Notes: generated by a model not told the origin, from the sequence alone. A stretch of 64,000 nucleotides of DNA from Theropithecus gelada (GCF_003255815.1 NC_037682.1:18992153-19056152); one strand, 5' to 3'; numbered from the stretch's first letter, positions 44,142-56,670 are shown. Made by a program: numbers and translations.

Positions 44142-46575
44142 AAAGACAGTCAGAAACCTCCATCTTTAGCCTGTCTGCAATAATTGGACTGTGACTTGGA
44201 CCTAAATCCTAGGGAGAACATCTGGACTCCAGTTTCCTATTTCCAATCCTGAGTCGGAGTTAGAGGCTAAATGGGTTTAAGAACCCAATCAGCTTAAAAA
44301 AGGCAATTTGAATATAGATAAAATAGCAAGCTTATGCTTTACAGGCCATCTAAGGACTGAGAGAGATTGATGAGCAATGCGGATTCACCCAGGTTCAGAC
44401 ACCTCACATTCAACTAGATCACATTTCTTACAACTGTGATGTTAGAAAGTCTGTTTGGTCATTCTGTTTTGAAATTCCTTGTACAAAAGGAAGATTCAGG
44501 GAATAAAGAAGGCATGTGAAAGTATTAAAAAGGAGAGGTAATAGGAATATAATTTGTTGGCTTGAAATGAATTCTGGCGCTAGACCTTGGATATGCGGAG
44601 TGATGGACAGAATTTCCCAAGAAATAAATAATCCCCTAGCAAGTCTTGTTCTAAAATTACACTGATATAAAAATAACCTGATTAGAATAATGAAAGTGTG
44701 AATTAGGTTCACACATTGGTGCCTCTGCTGGGACAAAAAAGAGACTTTCCTGAGGGTTGTCTTGTTCCCAGTTTCTCAGCCACTCACCATGTGATACCTC
44801 TGACTTGTCCTCTTGGATCATTTCCTACCTCCTGCCTTTGGCAGTGTTAATCTGGTGATTTTCAAAGTAAAGAAATGAACAGCTGATGACAGAAGAAATT
44901 TGGAAATAAATTGAGGGTGACTCATCCTCAAGATTAAAAACAATTATGGATTATTATCTGCTGTTTTATTTCTACTCCAAATGCTATTCACCATCATTAT
45001 CCTGCTCTATAAAGAGAGGGTCCATTTGGCAGTAGGTTGTGCTTAAAATGTACAGGGATGTCATTGAGGTGGGAATGGACAATGAAGAGTTGGCTAGAAA
45101 CATTAACTCTATTCATTGTGCAACAGAGGTGCCTGGTTACATTTTTTTTTTCTTTGTAAAGTTCAACTTGTGACACAAGCTTGCTTTGTTTCCCTCATAA
45201 GGCAATGTTTTAATTCTCAAGGTCTTTCCTTTTTAAGTCTTCTAAGATGGGTATTTTCCCCATAAAGTTTTGGTTGTGTTTGGTATATCCCATCAGGAAA
45301 GGGTTACTGCCAAACATGTATCATAAGTGGCAAGGTGAAGTGTGATCATGGAAAATGTCTTGCATTTTAGCCTTACATAACTACATTTAAGGCAAATTGG
45401 AGTTTTTCACAACTCACTAGATGGTGACATAAAAGACTGAGTGGGATGGACAGTCTTGGAGAGATTTCAAAAGCAATTTCAAGTCTGTTTACTTGCACAC
45501 CAAAGATAATCTAAGTGCTGAGCTGACTGAACATTGGCTGACAGTGTTTTTTCCTGGGAGCATTTTATTTTCTATTAATCCCACAGGGAAACTCTTCAGA
45601 TCTACACGTTTAACCTCCTTTCAACCTGTAGTTTTGCAGGCCAGGATTTCTTTCTTTTTTTTTTTTTTTTTTTTTGGTCATTAGTTAGTTATTTCCCCAA
45701 AATGATGTAGGGGAAGGATCATGGTCTGTACTTCCAGATTGCCAAGGGTATCTTCATAGGGGCTTTTAATAAGTGTCTGAGAAAGCTTCTGCCTTTGTGG
45801 TCCTTAGTGTGGATTTATAGCTTTTTTCTGGCATGGTTTTGGGAAAGAATCAAGGATTTTCTCCATCTTATGTAAGCCTTATTTTCCCATAGATAACTCC
45901 ATCTGGCCAGCATAGTAGTTTTCCAGATTTACCCTTAGATGTTTCAAGGCAGTAAGGTCTCAGGATATATCAAGGGAAAACAATATTGGGTGACCACCAA
46001 TTTACCAATTCCAAATTATACAAAAGAGGGACCATAAACATACTCTTGGTTTAAGTTAACTGAATAGGGATGAAGGTGTTTTCCTGATCCTAGGACTGTA
46101 AAGGATCTAGGCCAAGTTAATCTAACTTAGGGATAAAAAACAAGACACAATTGTAATGGAGTCATATAGTGACGACATAGAAGAGGTGGGTAACGGTGAA
46201 AGAGGCTAGACAGATCATAGATATAATAAGATTTTATCTCTATCTGAAACAAACTGAAAATAGCCGCAAGACTGAGCTTCGTAGTTACTTTCCCTGGCAG
46301 TGGAGGGGAAGTTAGAAGGAGGACAAGAAAATAAGAAATGAAAGGGTTTTTGTGCATACACATGTCCTCAGGGCCCATTTTTGCTCTCTAGATCCTGCCA
46401 AGATTTTCCAAAATTGTTGTGGGTATGAGAAATCACAGATTCAGGATGAAGACTTTGTTGATTATGTAGAAAGGAAGGAAAAATACTAGCTGAAGGCTGG
46501 GGACATGCTAGTTTCCTAACACATAAAATTCATAGACTTTTTTTATCACACAGAAATCCTTGTTCTAAAAAAAAA
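44142..46575. other. Long Alu-free intergenic block
   Basis: About 2.4 kb between HARBI1 and AMBRA1 without any Alu. No open frame of note, no splice-bounded exon recognised and no named repeat recognised. It may be HARBI1 distal 3' UTR at its left end, an ancient repeat, or regulatory DNA. Confidence 0.6.
44502..44507 (+). terminator. Candidate distal poly(A) signal AATAAA
   Basis: A canonical hexamer in unique sequence about 2.1 kb after the HARBI1 stop. It would be the next signal after the Alu-rich block at 42.7-44.1 kb. Inferred only. Confidence 0.25.
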
Positions 46576-46579
46576 TTTT

Positions 46580-48140
46580 TTTTTTTTTTGAGACAGGGTC
46601 TTGCTCTGTCGCCAAGGCTAGAGCAGTACAGTGGAGTAATCTCTGCTCACTGCAACCTCCACCTTCCAGGCTCAAGTGATCCTCCCATGTCAGTCTTCTG
46701 AGTAGCTGGGACTACAGGCACACACCACCATACCCAGCTAATTCTTGTATTTTTTATGTAGCAATAGGGTTTTGTTACATTGGTCTCGAACTCCTGGATT
46801 CAACTGATCTGCCTGCCTTGGCCTCCGAAAAGTGCTGGGATTGTATGCGTGAGCCCCTGTGCCTGGCCCTGAATTTTTTTTTCTTTTTCTTTTTCTTTGA
46901 GATGGAGTCTCACTCTGTCGCCCAGGCTGGAGTGCAGTGGCACAATCTTGGCTCACTGCAACCTCCACCTCCCTGGTTCAAGCCATTCTCCTGCCTCAGC
47001 GTCCCGGGTAGCTGGGATTACAGGCACGTGCCACCATGTCCAGCGAATTTTTGTATTTTTAGTAGAGACAGAGTTTCACCATGTTGGTCAGGATGGTCTT
47101 GATCTCCTGACCTTGTAATCTGCCCACCCCAGCCTCTCAAAGTGCTGGGATTACAGGTGTGAGCCACCACGCCTGGCCTTGAATTTTTTTTTGTTTTTTT
47201 GAGACGGAGTCTCGCTCTGCCGCCCAGGCTGGAGTGCAGTGGCCGGATCTCAGCTCACTGCAAGCTCCGCCACCCGGGTTCACGCCATTCTCCTGCCTCA
47301 GCCTCCCGAGTAGCTGGGACTACAGGCGCCCGCCACCTCGCCCGGCTAGTTTTTTGTATTTTTTTAGTAGAAATGGGGTTTCACCGTGTTAGCCAGGTCT
47401 CGATCTCCTGACCTCGTGATCCACCCGTCTTGGCCTCCCAAAGTGCTGGGATTACAGGCTTGAGCCACTGCGCCCAGCCCTGAATTTTTTTTTATTTTAT
47501 TTTTTATTTTTATATTTTTTTAATTTTTTTTTTTTGAGACGGAGTCTCGCTCTGTTGCCTGGGCTGGAGTGCAGTGGCTGGATCTCAGCTCACTGCAAGC
47601 TCCGCCTCCCGGGTTCACGCCATTCTCCTGCCTCAGCCTCCCGAGTAGCTGGGACTACAGGTGCCCGCCACCTCGCCTGGCTAGTTTTTTTGTATTTTTT
47701 AGTAGAGACGGGGTTTCACTGGGTTAGCCAGGATGGTCTCGATCTCCTGACCTCGTGATCCGCCCGTCTCGGCCTCCCAAAGTGCTGGGATTACAGGCTT
47801 GAGCCACCGCGCCCGGCCACCTGAATTTTTTTTAAATTAACGTTTGTAGAGACAGGATCTCACTCTGTCACCCAGGCTGGAGTGCAGTGGTGTGATTGTA
47901 GCTTATTGGAGCCTTGAACTCTTGGTCTCAAGTGATCCTCCCACCTCAGCCTTCCAAGTAGCTAGGACTAGAAGTGTGCACTACCATGCCTGGCTAATTT
48001 TTTTTTTTGGGATACAGACAGGGTCTGACTATGTTGCTCAGGCTGCTCTTAAATTCCTGGCCTCAAGCAATCCTCCTGCCTTGGCCTCTTGAAATGCTCT
48101 GAGATTATAGGGATCATAGGCATAAAGTATAGTGCCCAGC
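46580..48140 (-). mobile_element. Five minus-strand Alus in a row
   Basis: Members: 46580-46868, 46885-47177 (AluS), 47192-47479 (young AluY), 47495-47820 (young AluY) and 47833-48140 (old). CTGAATTTTTTTT or a one-base variant occurs at 46869, 47178, 47480 and 47821, bracketing the middle three. Confidence 0.9.
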
Positions 48141-48172
48141 CTAAACTTTTTTTTGTAAACATGACTACAGAC

Positions 48173-48460
48173 TGGGCACGGTGACTCACGCCTGTAATCC
48201 CAGCACTTTGGGAGGCCGAGGCGGGCGGATCACAAGGTCAGGAGATCAAGACCGTCCTGGCCAATATGGTGAAACCTGTCTCTACTAAAAATAAAAAAAT
48301 TAGCTGGGCGTGGTGGCGGGCACCTGTCATCCCAGTACTAGGGAGGCTGAGGCAGGAGAATCGCTTAAACCTGGTAGGAAGAGATTGCAGTGAGCTGAGA
48401 TCGTGCCATTGCAACTCCAGCAACAAGAGCAAAACTCCAAAAAATAAAAAGAAAAAAAAA
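48173..48460 (+). mobile_element. AluS with small deletions
   Basis: Plus-strand copy facing the minus-strand array. The right end is shortened. Confidence 0.85.
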
Positions 48461-49219
48461 AATGACTACAAATGAAGGCCTCTTGTGATTGTAAAGTAGA
48501 AGAAATTAGATCTCTGGATACTGAACAGGAGAAAGGAGATTAGACTTTGAAATCATAAATTAGCAAATTTCAAAAAGGGGCCTCCCTGTTTGCCCAGCAA
48601 AATGTTAAGGATCTGTTATTCTGTTGACATGTTAACTTTCTCTAATCTTTATGCTGTCTTTTATAGATGGGCTGACTTATTTGTCATTCTAGAGCCTTAA
48701 AATATTCATACATTTTGATCTATTGATAAATTTCATCACCGGAGATTTATCTTATAGAAATAATTCCAAAGAAGGGAGAGCCTTCTATCATTCTACAGCT
48801 AGCAGTTCCCTGCTGTTCTGGGGTCTCTCTCCTTCCCTACGCTGCTCCTACATAACTATACTACTTCTATCTTTACCATTCCATCATCAAATGTATACAT
48901 TACCCCACAGCACAAAAAGAACAGGCTAGAAAAGAACAGAACAGAATTGCAATAGCAGAATTGACAACTGACTTAGCATTTCGGCTGTTCAAGGCCTGAC
49001 TGGTCTTCCTGCACTTCCTAATAAGATGACTCACAGTACTATTACAGAACTATCTCACACTAGGTTCAAGCCTGATATCTACCACCAAGTGTGTGGTAGA
49101 GGCATGTTTCTCAGAACCCAGAGCCAAGATAAGGAACAGTCTCCAATTCCCTCTTTTCTCCCCTCCCTCCTTCACCCTTCATTCCAGGCAAGTCTCCTAG
49201 GCAAGTGTGCCCCATCCTC

Positions 49220-49220
<1 letters not shown>
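48461..49220. other. Unique or ancient-repeat sequence
   Basis: 'ttgatctattgataaattt' followed by 'ttatagaaataattcc' suggests an old L1 piece near 48700-48770. The rest is unassigned. Confidence 0.45.
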
Positions 49221-49254
<34 letters not shown>

Positions 49255-49555
49255 AGGCAGGGTTTCACTGTCTCTGTTGCCCAGACTGGAGTACAGTGGT
49301 GTGATCATGACACACTGCAGACTTGACCTCCTGGGCTCAAGTGATCCTCCTGCCCCAGCCTCCTGAGCATCTGGGACTGCCAGTGTATGCCACCACTCCC
49401 TGCTAATTAAAAAAAAAAAAAAAAAAAAATTGTTTTTTAGAGACACAGTCTCACTATGTTGCCCAGGCTGATCTCAAACTCCTAGACTTAACCTATCCTC
49501 CCACCTTGGACTTCCAAAGTGCTGAGAGTACAGATGTGAGCTGCCACACCTGGCC
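49221..49555 (-). mobile_element. Old AluJ with two long homopolymers
   Basis: The T tail (49223-49253) and an internal A run (about 49409-49429) in the arm junction are both expanded. Confidence 0.8.
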
Positions 49556-50330
49556 TCTTGTTGGTTTAGTCTTTCCAAAGTTTTTTCCATGTGATTGACA
49601 GGGGCAAGGTCCATGCTTAAAAGTGAACTGTCCCAGATTGCCCATGGCTGTCACAGTTTTAACACTCAAAGTCCCATGTTCTGGGAAACCCCTCAGTCCT
49701 GGGCAAAGCTAAGACTGGTTATCCTACTTCAGGGAAGCACCGTCCTACCTCCGGGGAGTGGATCCATGAGGAGAGTCCTGCCAGAATTCAGTGATCAACA
49801 GTCAACACCATAAGTTCTTGAGTCTTAACACCAATACGAGGAACATCAGGGGTACAGCCCAGGATGATCTTCACTTCTGCTGGCCTTGTTTCATTTTTAC
49901 AGTTTTTCCTCTAGTGTGAGGAGATTCCCGCAAAGGTTGATGGTTTCAACTCCTGATCCCTTGTGATCCATCTTCAATCCAAATAAATATTTCCATAAGA
50001 ACATGCAGTAGTTTACTGTCAAACTGAAGCTTAAATCCATATATATATATACACACACACATACATATTTAAAAAGAACAGTTCTCTGAAGGAAATTTAT
50101 CTGTAGAGGTGCAACTCTGCCCATAGAATAAGCCACGCTTTCCATGGTCTCACAAAGCAGTCTAGACTCAGCTTTGCAAATATCGCCATTTTCAGATGAT
50201 TTTAGATAAATCTTTGCCGAACTTTCAGGTATTTTACTCAAAAGTCTCCAGCTTTTGAAAAACGGAAAATGTCTTAGAGCAGTGAAATTAGTTTCTTTAG
50301 GTTTTTTCACTGCAATCAAGGTTTCAAAGC
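49556..50330. other. Unique or ancient-repeat sequence
   Basis: 'gtcacagttttaacactcaa' followed by 'ctgggaaacccctcagtc' at about 49650-49710 looks like an old interspersed repeat I cannot name. A short AT/AC repeat is at 50039-50062. Confidence 0.45.
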
Positions 50331-50981
50331 AATGTAGTTGGCCGGGCAGGATGGCTCAAGCCTGTAATCCCAGCACTTTGGGAGATCGAGGCGGGCGGAT
50401 AACGAGGTCAGGAGATCTAAACCATCCTGGCTAACACGGTGAAACTAGTCTCTATTAAAAATGCAAAAAAGGCCGGGCGCGGTGGCTCAAGCCTGTAATC
50501 CCAGCACTTTGGGAGGCCGAGGCGGGCGGATCACGAGGTCAGGAGATCGAGACCATCCTGGCTAACATGGTGAAACCCCGTCTCTACTAAAAATACAAAA
50601 AAAAACTAGCCGGGCGTGGTGGCGGGCGCCTGTAGTCCCAGCTACTCGGAGGCTGAGGCAGGAGAATGGCCTGAACCTGGGAGGCGGAGCTTGCAGTGAG
50701 CCGAGATCGCGCCACTGCACTCCAGCCTGGGTGACACAGCGCGAGACTCCGTCTCAAAAAAAAAAAAAAAAAAAAAAATGCAAAAAAATTAGCCGGGCGT
50801 GGTGGCGGTTGCCTGTAGTCCCAGCTACTCGGGAGGCTGAGGCAGGAGAACGGCGTGAACCCGGGAGGCGGAGCTTGCAGTGAGCTGAGATCCCGCCACT
50901 GCACTCCAGCCTGGGCGACAGAGCGAGACTCTGTCTCAAAAAAACAAAAACAAAAAACAAAAAACAAACAGAAATGTAGTT
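50331..50981 (+). mobile_element. AluY nested in AluY
   Basis: Outer AluY (50340-50470 and about 50775-50972) has the duplication AATGTAGTT (50331-50339 and 50973-50981). Inner young AluY (50471-50774) has the duplication AAAATGCAAAAAA (50458-50470 and 50775-50787). Both have AluY features, so two insertions occurred in sequence within the AluY era. Confidence 0.92.
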
Positions 50982-51047
50982 ATCTGAGTCAAATTTGAAT
51001 GAGGGCTATAGCTATGCCCCACAAGCCTCTCCAAGAAGGAAGCTTCC

Positions 51048-52400
51048 TTTTTTTTTTTTTTATTTGTTTTTTGTTTTTGTTTTTTTTGAGACGGAGTCTC
51101 GCTCTGTCGCCCAGGCTGGAGTGCAGTGGCCGGATCTCAGCTCACTGCAAGCTCCGCCTACCGGGTTTACGCCGTTCTCCTGCCTCAGCCTCCCGAGTAG
51201 CTGGGACTACAGGCGCCCGCCACCTCGCCCAGCTAATTTTTTTGTATTTTTTTAGTAGAGACGGGGTTTCACCGTGTTAGCCAGGATGGTCTCGATCTCC
51301 TGACCTCATGATCCGCCCGTCTCGGCCTCCCAAAGTGCTGCGATTACAGGCGTGAGCCACCGCGCCCGGCTTTTTTTTTTTTTTTTTTTTAATTTTTATT
51401 TGAGACGGAGTCTCGCTCTGTCGCCAGACTGGAGTTCAGTGGCGCGATCTTGGCTCACTGCAGCCTCCGCCTGCCGGATTCGGGCAGTTCTGCCGCCTCA
51501 GCCTCCCAAGTAGCTGGGACGACGTGCGCCCACCACCACGCCCGGCTAATTTTTTGTATTTTTAGTAGAGACGGGGTTTCACCGTGTTAGCCAGGATGGT
51601 CTCAATCTCCTGACCTAATGATCTGCCCACCTCGGCCTCCCAAAGTGCTGGGATTAAAGGCATGAGCCACTGCGCCCGGCCTGGCCAGTATTTTCAAAGA
51701 CTTAGAGGAGATTTTTGTAAAGTGGCAATACATTATTTTAAAAAGGCTCATACTGTAAGGATGTGCTCTTTGATTTTAAAGTCTTTAAAGGCTGGAACCT
51801 TTTTTTTTTTTTTTTTTTTTGAGACGGAGTCTTGCTCTGTCACCCAGGCTGGAGTGCAGTGGCACGATCTCTGCTGACTGCAACATCCGCCTCCCGGGTT
51901 CAAGCGATTCTGCTGCCCCAGCCTCCCGAATAGCTGGGATTACAGGTGCCCACCACCACGCCTGGCTAGTTTTTGTATTTTTAGTAGACACGGGGTTTCA
52001 CCATCTTGACCAGGCTGGTCTCAAACTCCTGACCTCATGATCAACCTGCCTCGGCCTCCCAAAGTGCTGGGATTACAGGCGTGAGTCACTGTGTCCGGCC
52101 TTTAAAAATTTTTTTTAGGCAGGGTCTTGTTCCATAGATCAGGCAATGGTATGATCATGGTTCATTGCAGCCTCCACCTCCCGGGCTCAGGATATCCTTT
52201 CATCTTAGCTTCCTGAGCAGCTGGGCCTACAGGCGGGAGCCACCAGGCCCGGCTAACTTTTTGTATTTTTTTTTTTTTTTTCGTAGAGGCTGGAGTCTCG
52301 CCATGTTGCCCAGGCTGGTCTTGAACTCCTGGGCTCAAAGCAATCCACCAGCCTGGTCTCCTAAAGTGCTCGAATTATGGACGAGAGCCGCTGCGTCCGA
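51048..52400 (-). mobile_element. Four minus-strand Alus upstream of the AMBRA1 promoter
   Basis: Members: 51048-51370 (young AluY), 51371-51683 (abutting, S/Y type), 51800-52100 (AluS) and 52105-52400 (old). Confidence 0.87.
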
Positions 52401-53050
52401 CCAAACTGGGACTATCTTGTTTCCTTTTTACACCCTTCCTAAGTAGTGGGGAAGGGTGTAAACCTCCCTAGGAGGATGTAAGGTAGACTATGATTGCTCA
52501 CACTTGGTAACCATACTAGCAGTGATCTTTGTGATTTATTGAATCATACCTAGGATGTACACATTAATTCCTATTTGTGCTGAGCATATTCATTTATCAA
52601 CTAAGAGACTACAGGAAAAAGCCATTGTTGTAATGATGAAAATGTCAACACTTTATCAGGTTCTGAACCCAAAGAGACTTTTGCTTATTATGTAAGAAGC
52701 ACACCTGTGGCTCTAGGCCTTTGGAAGAAAATAAAAGAGAAAAGCAATCCGTGTACTTTTCCTCCCCACCCCCGCCTTATGGTCAGGCTACAAAATTCTG
52801 GGTTTTCCCAGCTTCTCTTAATCATGCTTTGTGGGGGCTACACTGGAGCTTTTACGTAGACTGTTCATTTTGTTCCTCAGCCTGAATTCTCTCTCGTTTT
52901 CTTTCTCTACGATTTTTAATTCCCCTCACTGTTCTGTTAGGAAACCAAAGGTCAAATGAGGTTAAGTAATTTGCTCAATTGGGATAAAGAGTGTTGGGAG
53001 TCCATAAAACAGTCGCGGGGCTATAGACAACAAGTGTTATTGCGCTATGA
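52401..53050. other. Unique sequence upstream of the second CpG island
   Basis: No Alu. 'gtcaaatgaggttaagtaat' near 52951-52970 looks like a MIR scrap. It may contain proximal regulatory elements of AMBRA1. Confidence 0.5.
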
Positions 53051-53800
53051 TTTGATCTTCAACACATTCACGAGAAACTACAGTTCTCTAAACAACCTTA
53101 ACTGCCGGCGACCCACAGAAAATGGCAGAAGCGCAGGCTCTTTTTTACCCTGTGGCTTATGATCTGGGTTTGTTTATTTATGCCTCGGACAGGAGTCGGA
53201 CCTTGAGTAGGAGTTGAGCTGCTTTTCGGCGCTCGGCTGCGGTTCCTTGAACGATTGCTTGGGCGTTCCTCCTTTGATGTCTGGAGCGTTCTTGTATTCG
53301 GTGATCTTTTGCGCCGTCTTCTTGCTTGATGTCTCCTGAGCGGCGGCGGCGGCGCCGGGTTGAGGACTGAGTTATCCGCGAGGCCCCGCGCTCAAGCCGC
53401 CTTCTCCTGCCGGTCGGTAGAACGGACCCTTTGCTTTATTCGTGCCTCCTCCTTCTTTTTCCCTGTGGCTCAGCTTGTCCGCTGGACTGCAAACCGAGCT
53501 CCCGTCTGTCTTGCAGGTAGGCCCAGGAGGAGCCTGGGAGGCCCAGCCCGGCATCCTTCCGCCGCGGGGTTGAGAAGACCTTGGCGCCGGCGGGTGGGCA
53601 GGCGGGCCGGCCGCCGTGACACTGCCAGAGGAGGGGCTACCGGACTGCGTTGAGGGGCGCGGCCGGAGGGGCAGCCCGGAACCGAGGGAGAAGCCGGAAG
53701 GAGGGAGAGATGCTGGGGCTTCCCGGTGTGGTTCTTTTGGGAGGAGATGTTGGGTCTAGGGCACCCCCAGTGTGTGGGGAAAATGGCTTTCCAGGAACCG
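53050..53800 (+). promoter_or_regulatory. CpG island and promoter of the probable AMBRA1 gene
   Basis: CpG is frequent from about 53100 to 53760, with no TATA box and no Alu from 52401 to 54548. ACTACAGTTCTC at 53077-53088 resembles the ZNF143/THAP11 motif ACTACAATTCCC (10 of 12 positions). GC-rich sequence continues past the donor to about 53.7 kb. This is a promoter call by composition and context. Confidence 0.65.
53190..53516 (+). other. AMBRA1: Probable AMBRA1 exon 1 (non-coding)
   Basis: A rightward CpG-rich segment includes a GCG-repeat run (53341-53355) and ends at CAG followed by GTAGGC (exon edge 53516). In human, AMBRA1 lies downstream of HARBI1 in the same direction with its CpG island about 9 kb past the HARBI1 end, which fits the spacing here. 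AMBRA1 is a WD40 scaffold that links ULK1, Beclin-1 and E3 ligases. No coding exon of AMBRA1 was found before the window ends. The start point is approximate. Confidence 0.6.
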
Positions 53801-54524
53801 ACAGAGCTTTGCGCACTTTGACCTTCCTTCCTTTATCCTTTCCCCCCACCCCGAGGTCTCCGGGTGTCATGCCTCAGTTGAACTGGGGACCCCTACTGAG
53901 TCCAGCGTTTGAAGGGACCTTTGAGTAGGTGGAGGCGTATGGAACAAGGTCCTCTGGCTCCTCTGAGCGAAGTGTCATGTTCTCGCCTTTTTTTGGGTGG
54001 GGAAACTGAGGCTGATGTCTGGGACGTGACTTCCCCCCATATCCCCAACAGATCATTAAATGCACTGTAAGTCACTTTTTGTCATTTACCAGTTCCCTTT
54101 CCCCCAGTTACCAGTCAAGTTATGAAAACAGTGAGTTGTTGTTTGATCGCCTGTGATCCCTCTTTTCCTAGGAATATAGACTGTTAGGAATACAAATCCT
54201 GTCACTAGAGACTTCAGAAGTAAAGGAACCATGTGGTTTCTTGGCTGTTTAGCTTTTCAAAGTCTGTATCATTTTAGCTAGTGTAGCAATGACAGTTTCT
54301 TTTTGTTTCTTGATAACCTTGTTGCCTACTTTGTTTCCTGATAACCTTGTTGTCTACATTGTTTCCTGGTTGGTTTATCCTCCTTCTCCCCAGCCTCTTT
54401 GGAAATCTTAACAACTATGGTGTTTGTGGTTAGTCTGGTAGAGGATGGTCAAGACTTTGAAGGCAAACACTTGTCCTGTATGAGGGTCTGCTTTCTGGGG
54501 AGTATCCAAAGGAAACCCAAGGAG
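53800..54524 (+). other. Unique intronic sequence after the CpG island
   Basis: No repeat recognised apart from two near-identical phrases around 'tgataaccttgttg' (54312 and 54340), a small local duplication. No exon called. Confidence 0.5.
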
Positions 54525-54555
<31 letters not shown>

Positions 54556-54838
54556 TTAAAGACAGTCTCGCTCTGTCGCCCAAACTGGAGTGCAGTGGCA
54601 CAATCTTGGCTTACTGCAACCTCTGCCTCCCGGGTTCAAGCGATTCCCCTGCCTCTGTCTCCTGACTAGCTGGAACTACAGGCGCGCGCCACCACACTCG
54701 GCTAATTTTTGTATTTGTAGTAAAGTGGGGTTTCATCACGTTGGCCAGGCTGGTCTTGAACTCCTGGCCTCAAGTAATTCGCTCACCTCGGCCTCTCAAA
54801 GTGCTGGAATTACAGGCATGAGCCACCGCGCCCGCCCA
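54525..54838 (-). mobile_element. AluS beside a (TC)n repeat
   Basis: (TC)n at 54525-54547 runs directly into the T tail of a minus-strand Alu (54549-54838). Confidence 0.85.
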
Positions 54839-54985
54839 GTTTTGTTATATTTGATTACTAGTTTGGTCACTGCACATACAAAAGCTAAAAAAGGCTGTAT
54901 GTAGAAATCATTCAAATATTGAGATATTTAAATGAAACTCCTTTGTGGTTCTCTTTTCCTTCCCAACTTGGAAAGGTTGGGGACT

Positions 54986-55323
54986 AAGTCTCTCATTTTC
55001 TTTTTTTTTTTTTTTTTTTTTTTTTGAGACGGAGTCTCGCTCTGTCGCCCAGGCTGGAGTGCAGTGGCCGGATCTCAGCTCACTGCAAGCTCCGCCTCCC
55101 GGGTTCACGCCATTCTCCCGCCTCAGCCTCCCGAGTAGCTGGGACCACAGGCGCCCGCCACCTCGCCCGGCTAATTTTTTGTATTTTTTAGTAGAGACGG
55201 GGTTTCACCGTGTTAGCCAGCATGGTCTCGATCTCCTGACCTCGTGATCCGCCCATCTCGGCCTCCCAAAGTGCTGGGATTACAGGCTTGAGCCACCGCG
55301 CCCGGCCCAAGTCTCTCATTTTC
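54986..55323 (-). mobile_element. Young AluY with perfect duplication
   Basis: Alu at 55001-55308 flanked by AAGTCTCTCATTTTC (54986-55000 and 55309-55323). Confidence 0.93.
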
Positions 55324-55387
55324 ATCGGATTCAGTGTCATGATCCTAATTTGTGTCACTTCTTTGTTGGGGAAAAAAAAATATCAGC

Positions 55388-56055
55388 CTGCCGGGTGCAG
55401 TGGCTCACACCTGTAATCCCAGCATTTTGGGAGGGCAAGGCGGGTGGATCACCTGAGGTTGGGAGTTCGAGACCAGCCTGACCAATGTGGAGAAACCTAA
55501 AAATATAAAATTAGCCGGGCGTGGTGGTGCATGCCTGTAATCCCAGCTACTCGAGAGGGTAAGGCAGGAGAATCACTTGAATCCAGGAGGCAGAAGTTGC
55601 CATGAGCGAGATCACATCATTGCACTCCAGCCTGGGCAACAAGAGCCAAACTCTGTATCAAAAAAAAAAAAAAAAAAAAATCAGTCTTGAGGTCATTCTG
55701 GGTTGGATAAGTTTCCAAAGTATGTAGAATCAGTAGGAGGGTGTTTTTTGTTTGTTTGTTTGTTTGTTTTGAGACAGAGTCTTGCTTTGCCCCCCGGGGC
55801 TGGAGTGCAGTGGCGCTATCTCAGCTCACTACGACCTCCTCCGCCTCCCAGGTTCAAGCAGTTCTCTGCCTCAGCATCCCGAGTAGCTGGGATTACAGGC
55901 ACCACCACCACACCTGGCTAATTTTTTGTATTTTTAGTAGAGATGGGGTTTCACCATCTTGGCCAGGCTGGTCTTGAACCCCTGACCTCGTTATCCACCT
56001 GCTTTGGCCTCCCAAAGTGCTGGAATTACAGGCATGAGCCACCGCGCCCGGCCAA
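55388..56055. mobile_element. AluS (+, 55388-55680) and AluS (-, 55744-56055)
   Basis: Tail-to-tail inverted pair with about 63 bp between. The second has a (GTTT)n tail. Confidence 0.87.
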
Positions 56056-56670
56056 GAGAGTGGTTTTAAGGGTATAGAGATTCAGTTCCTTGTCCTTGAG
56101 TGGAGACTGTACAAGGCTACATTCTCCCACTATTTTAGTATTCTTGTGTAAGTTTTGGAAAGATTACTGTTCCTTTAATTTTTTGTGTGAGGTCAGCAAG
56201 ATTTAAATGAATGCCCCTTAATCATGAGCAATTTCCTAGTTACACGACCTCAGTGCTCCCAGAAAGGGATTAATGAAGAGCCACCAGACTATCTTTATGG
56301 AGAATCTAGATTGGGGAGTTAAGCTAAGAATGTGCATTTTTGAAAAAGTTTTTATGGTAGAAGAGAATGTATATCAGATAAAAGAATGTAGAGAAGAAAG
56401 CAACATTGTCCACTGGGAATTGATAAGTTCTGTGTAGAATTTAGAGTTATAAAGAATATCTCATTGACTCCTAATGAATGCTAAATAACAAATGGAAATT
56501 GCTGTGAGTGTCTTGAAGCAATCTTAGGAATATTTTATTATGTTTCTGCAGGAAATAATTGGCAGAGGCTTAAGGTGAATTGAGGCCAAGAAATTTGGTG
56601 GTGTTGATGGGAGGTTACAGGGATAGAGCTTATCAACTTAATCAACTTATCCCATGCTTTGTGATAGAAG
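56056..56670. other. Unique intronic sequence
   Basis: Nothing recognisable; no Alu or exon. Confidence 0.55.

Noticed and set aside
44700..44740. 'ttggtgcctctgctgggac' as a possible retroviral primer-binding site
   Set aside because: The match to known tRNA-primer sites is partial, and no LTR end or retroviral coding region adjoins it.
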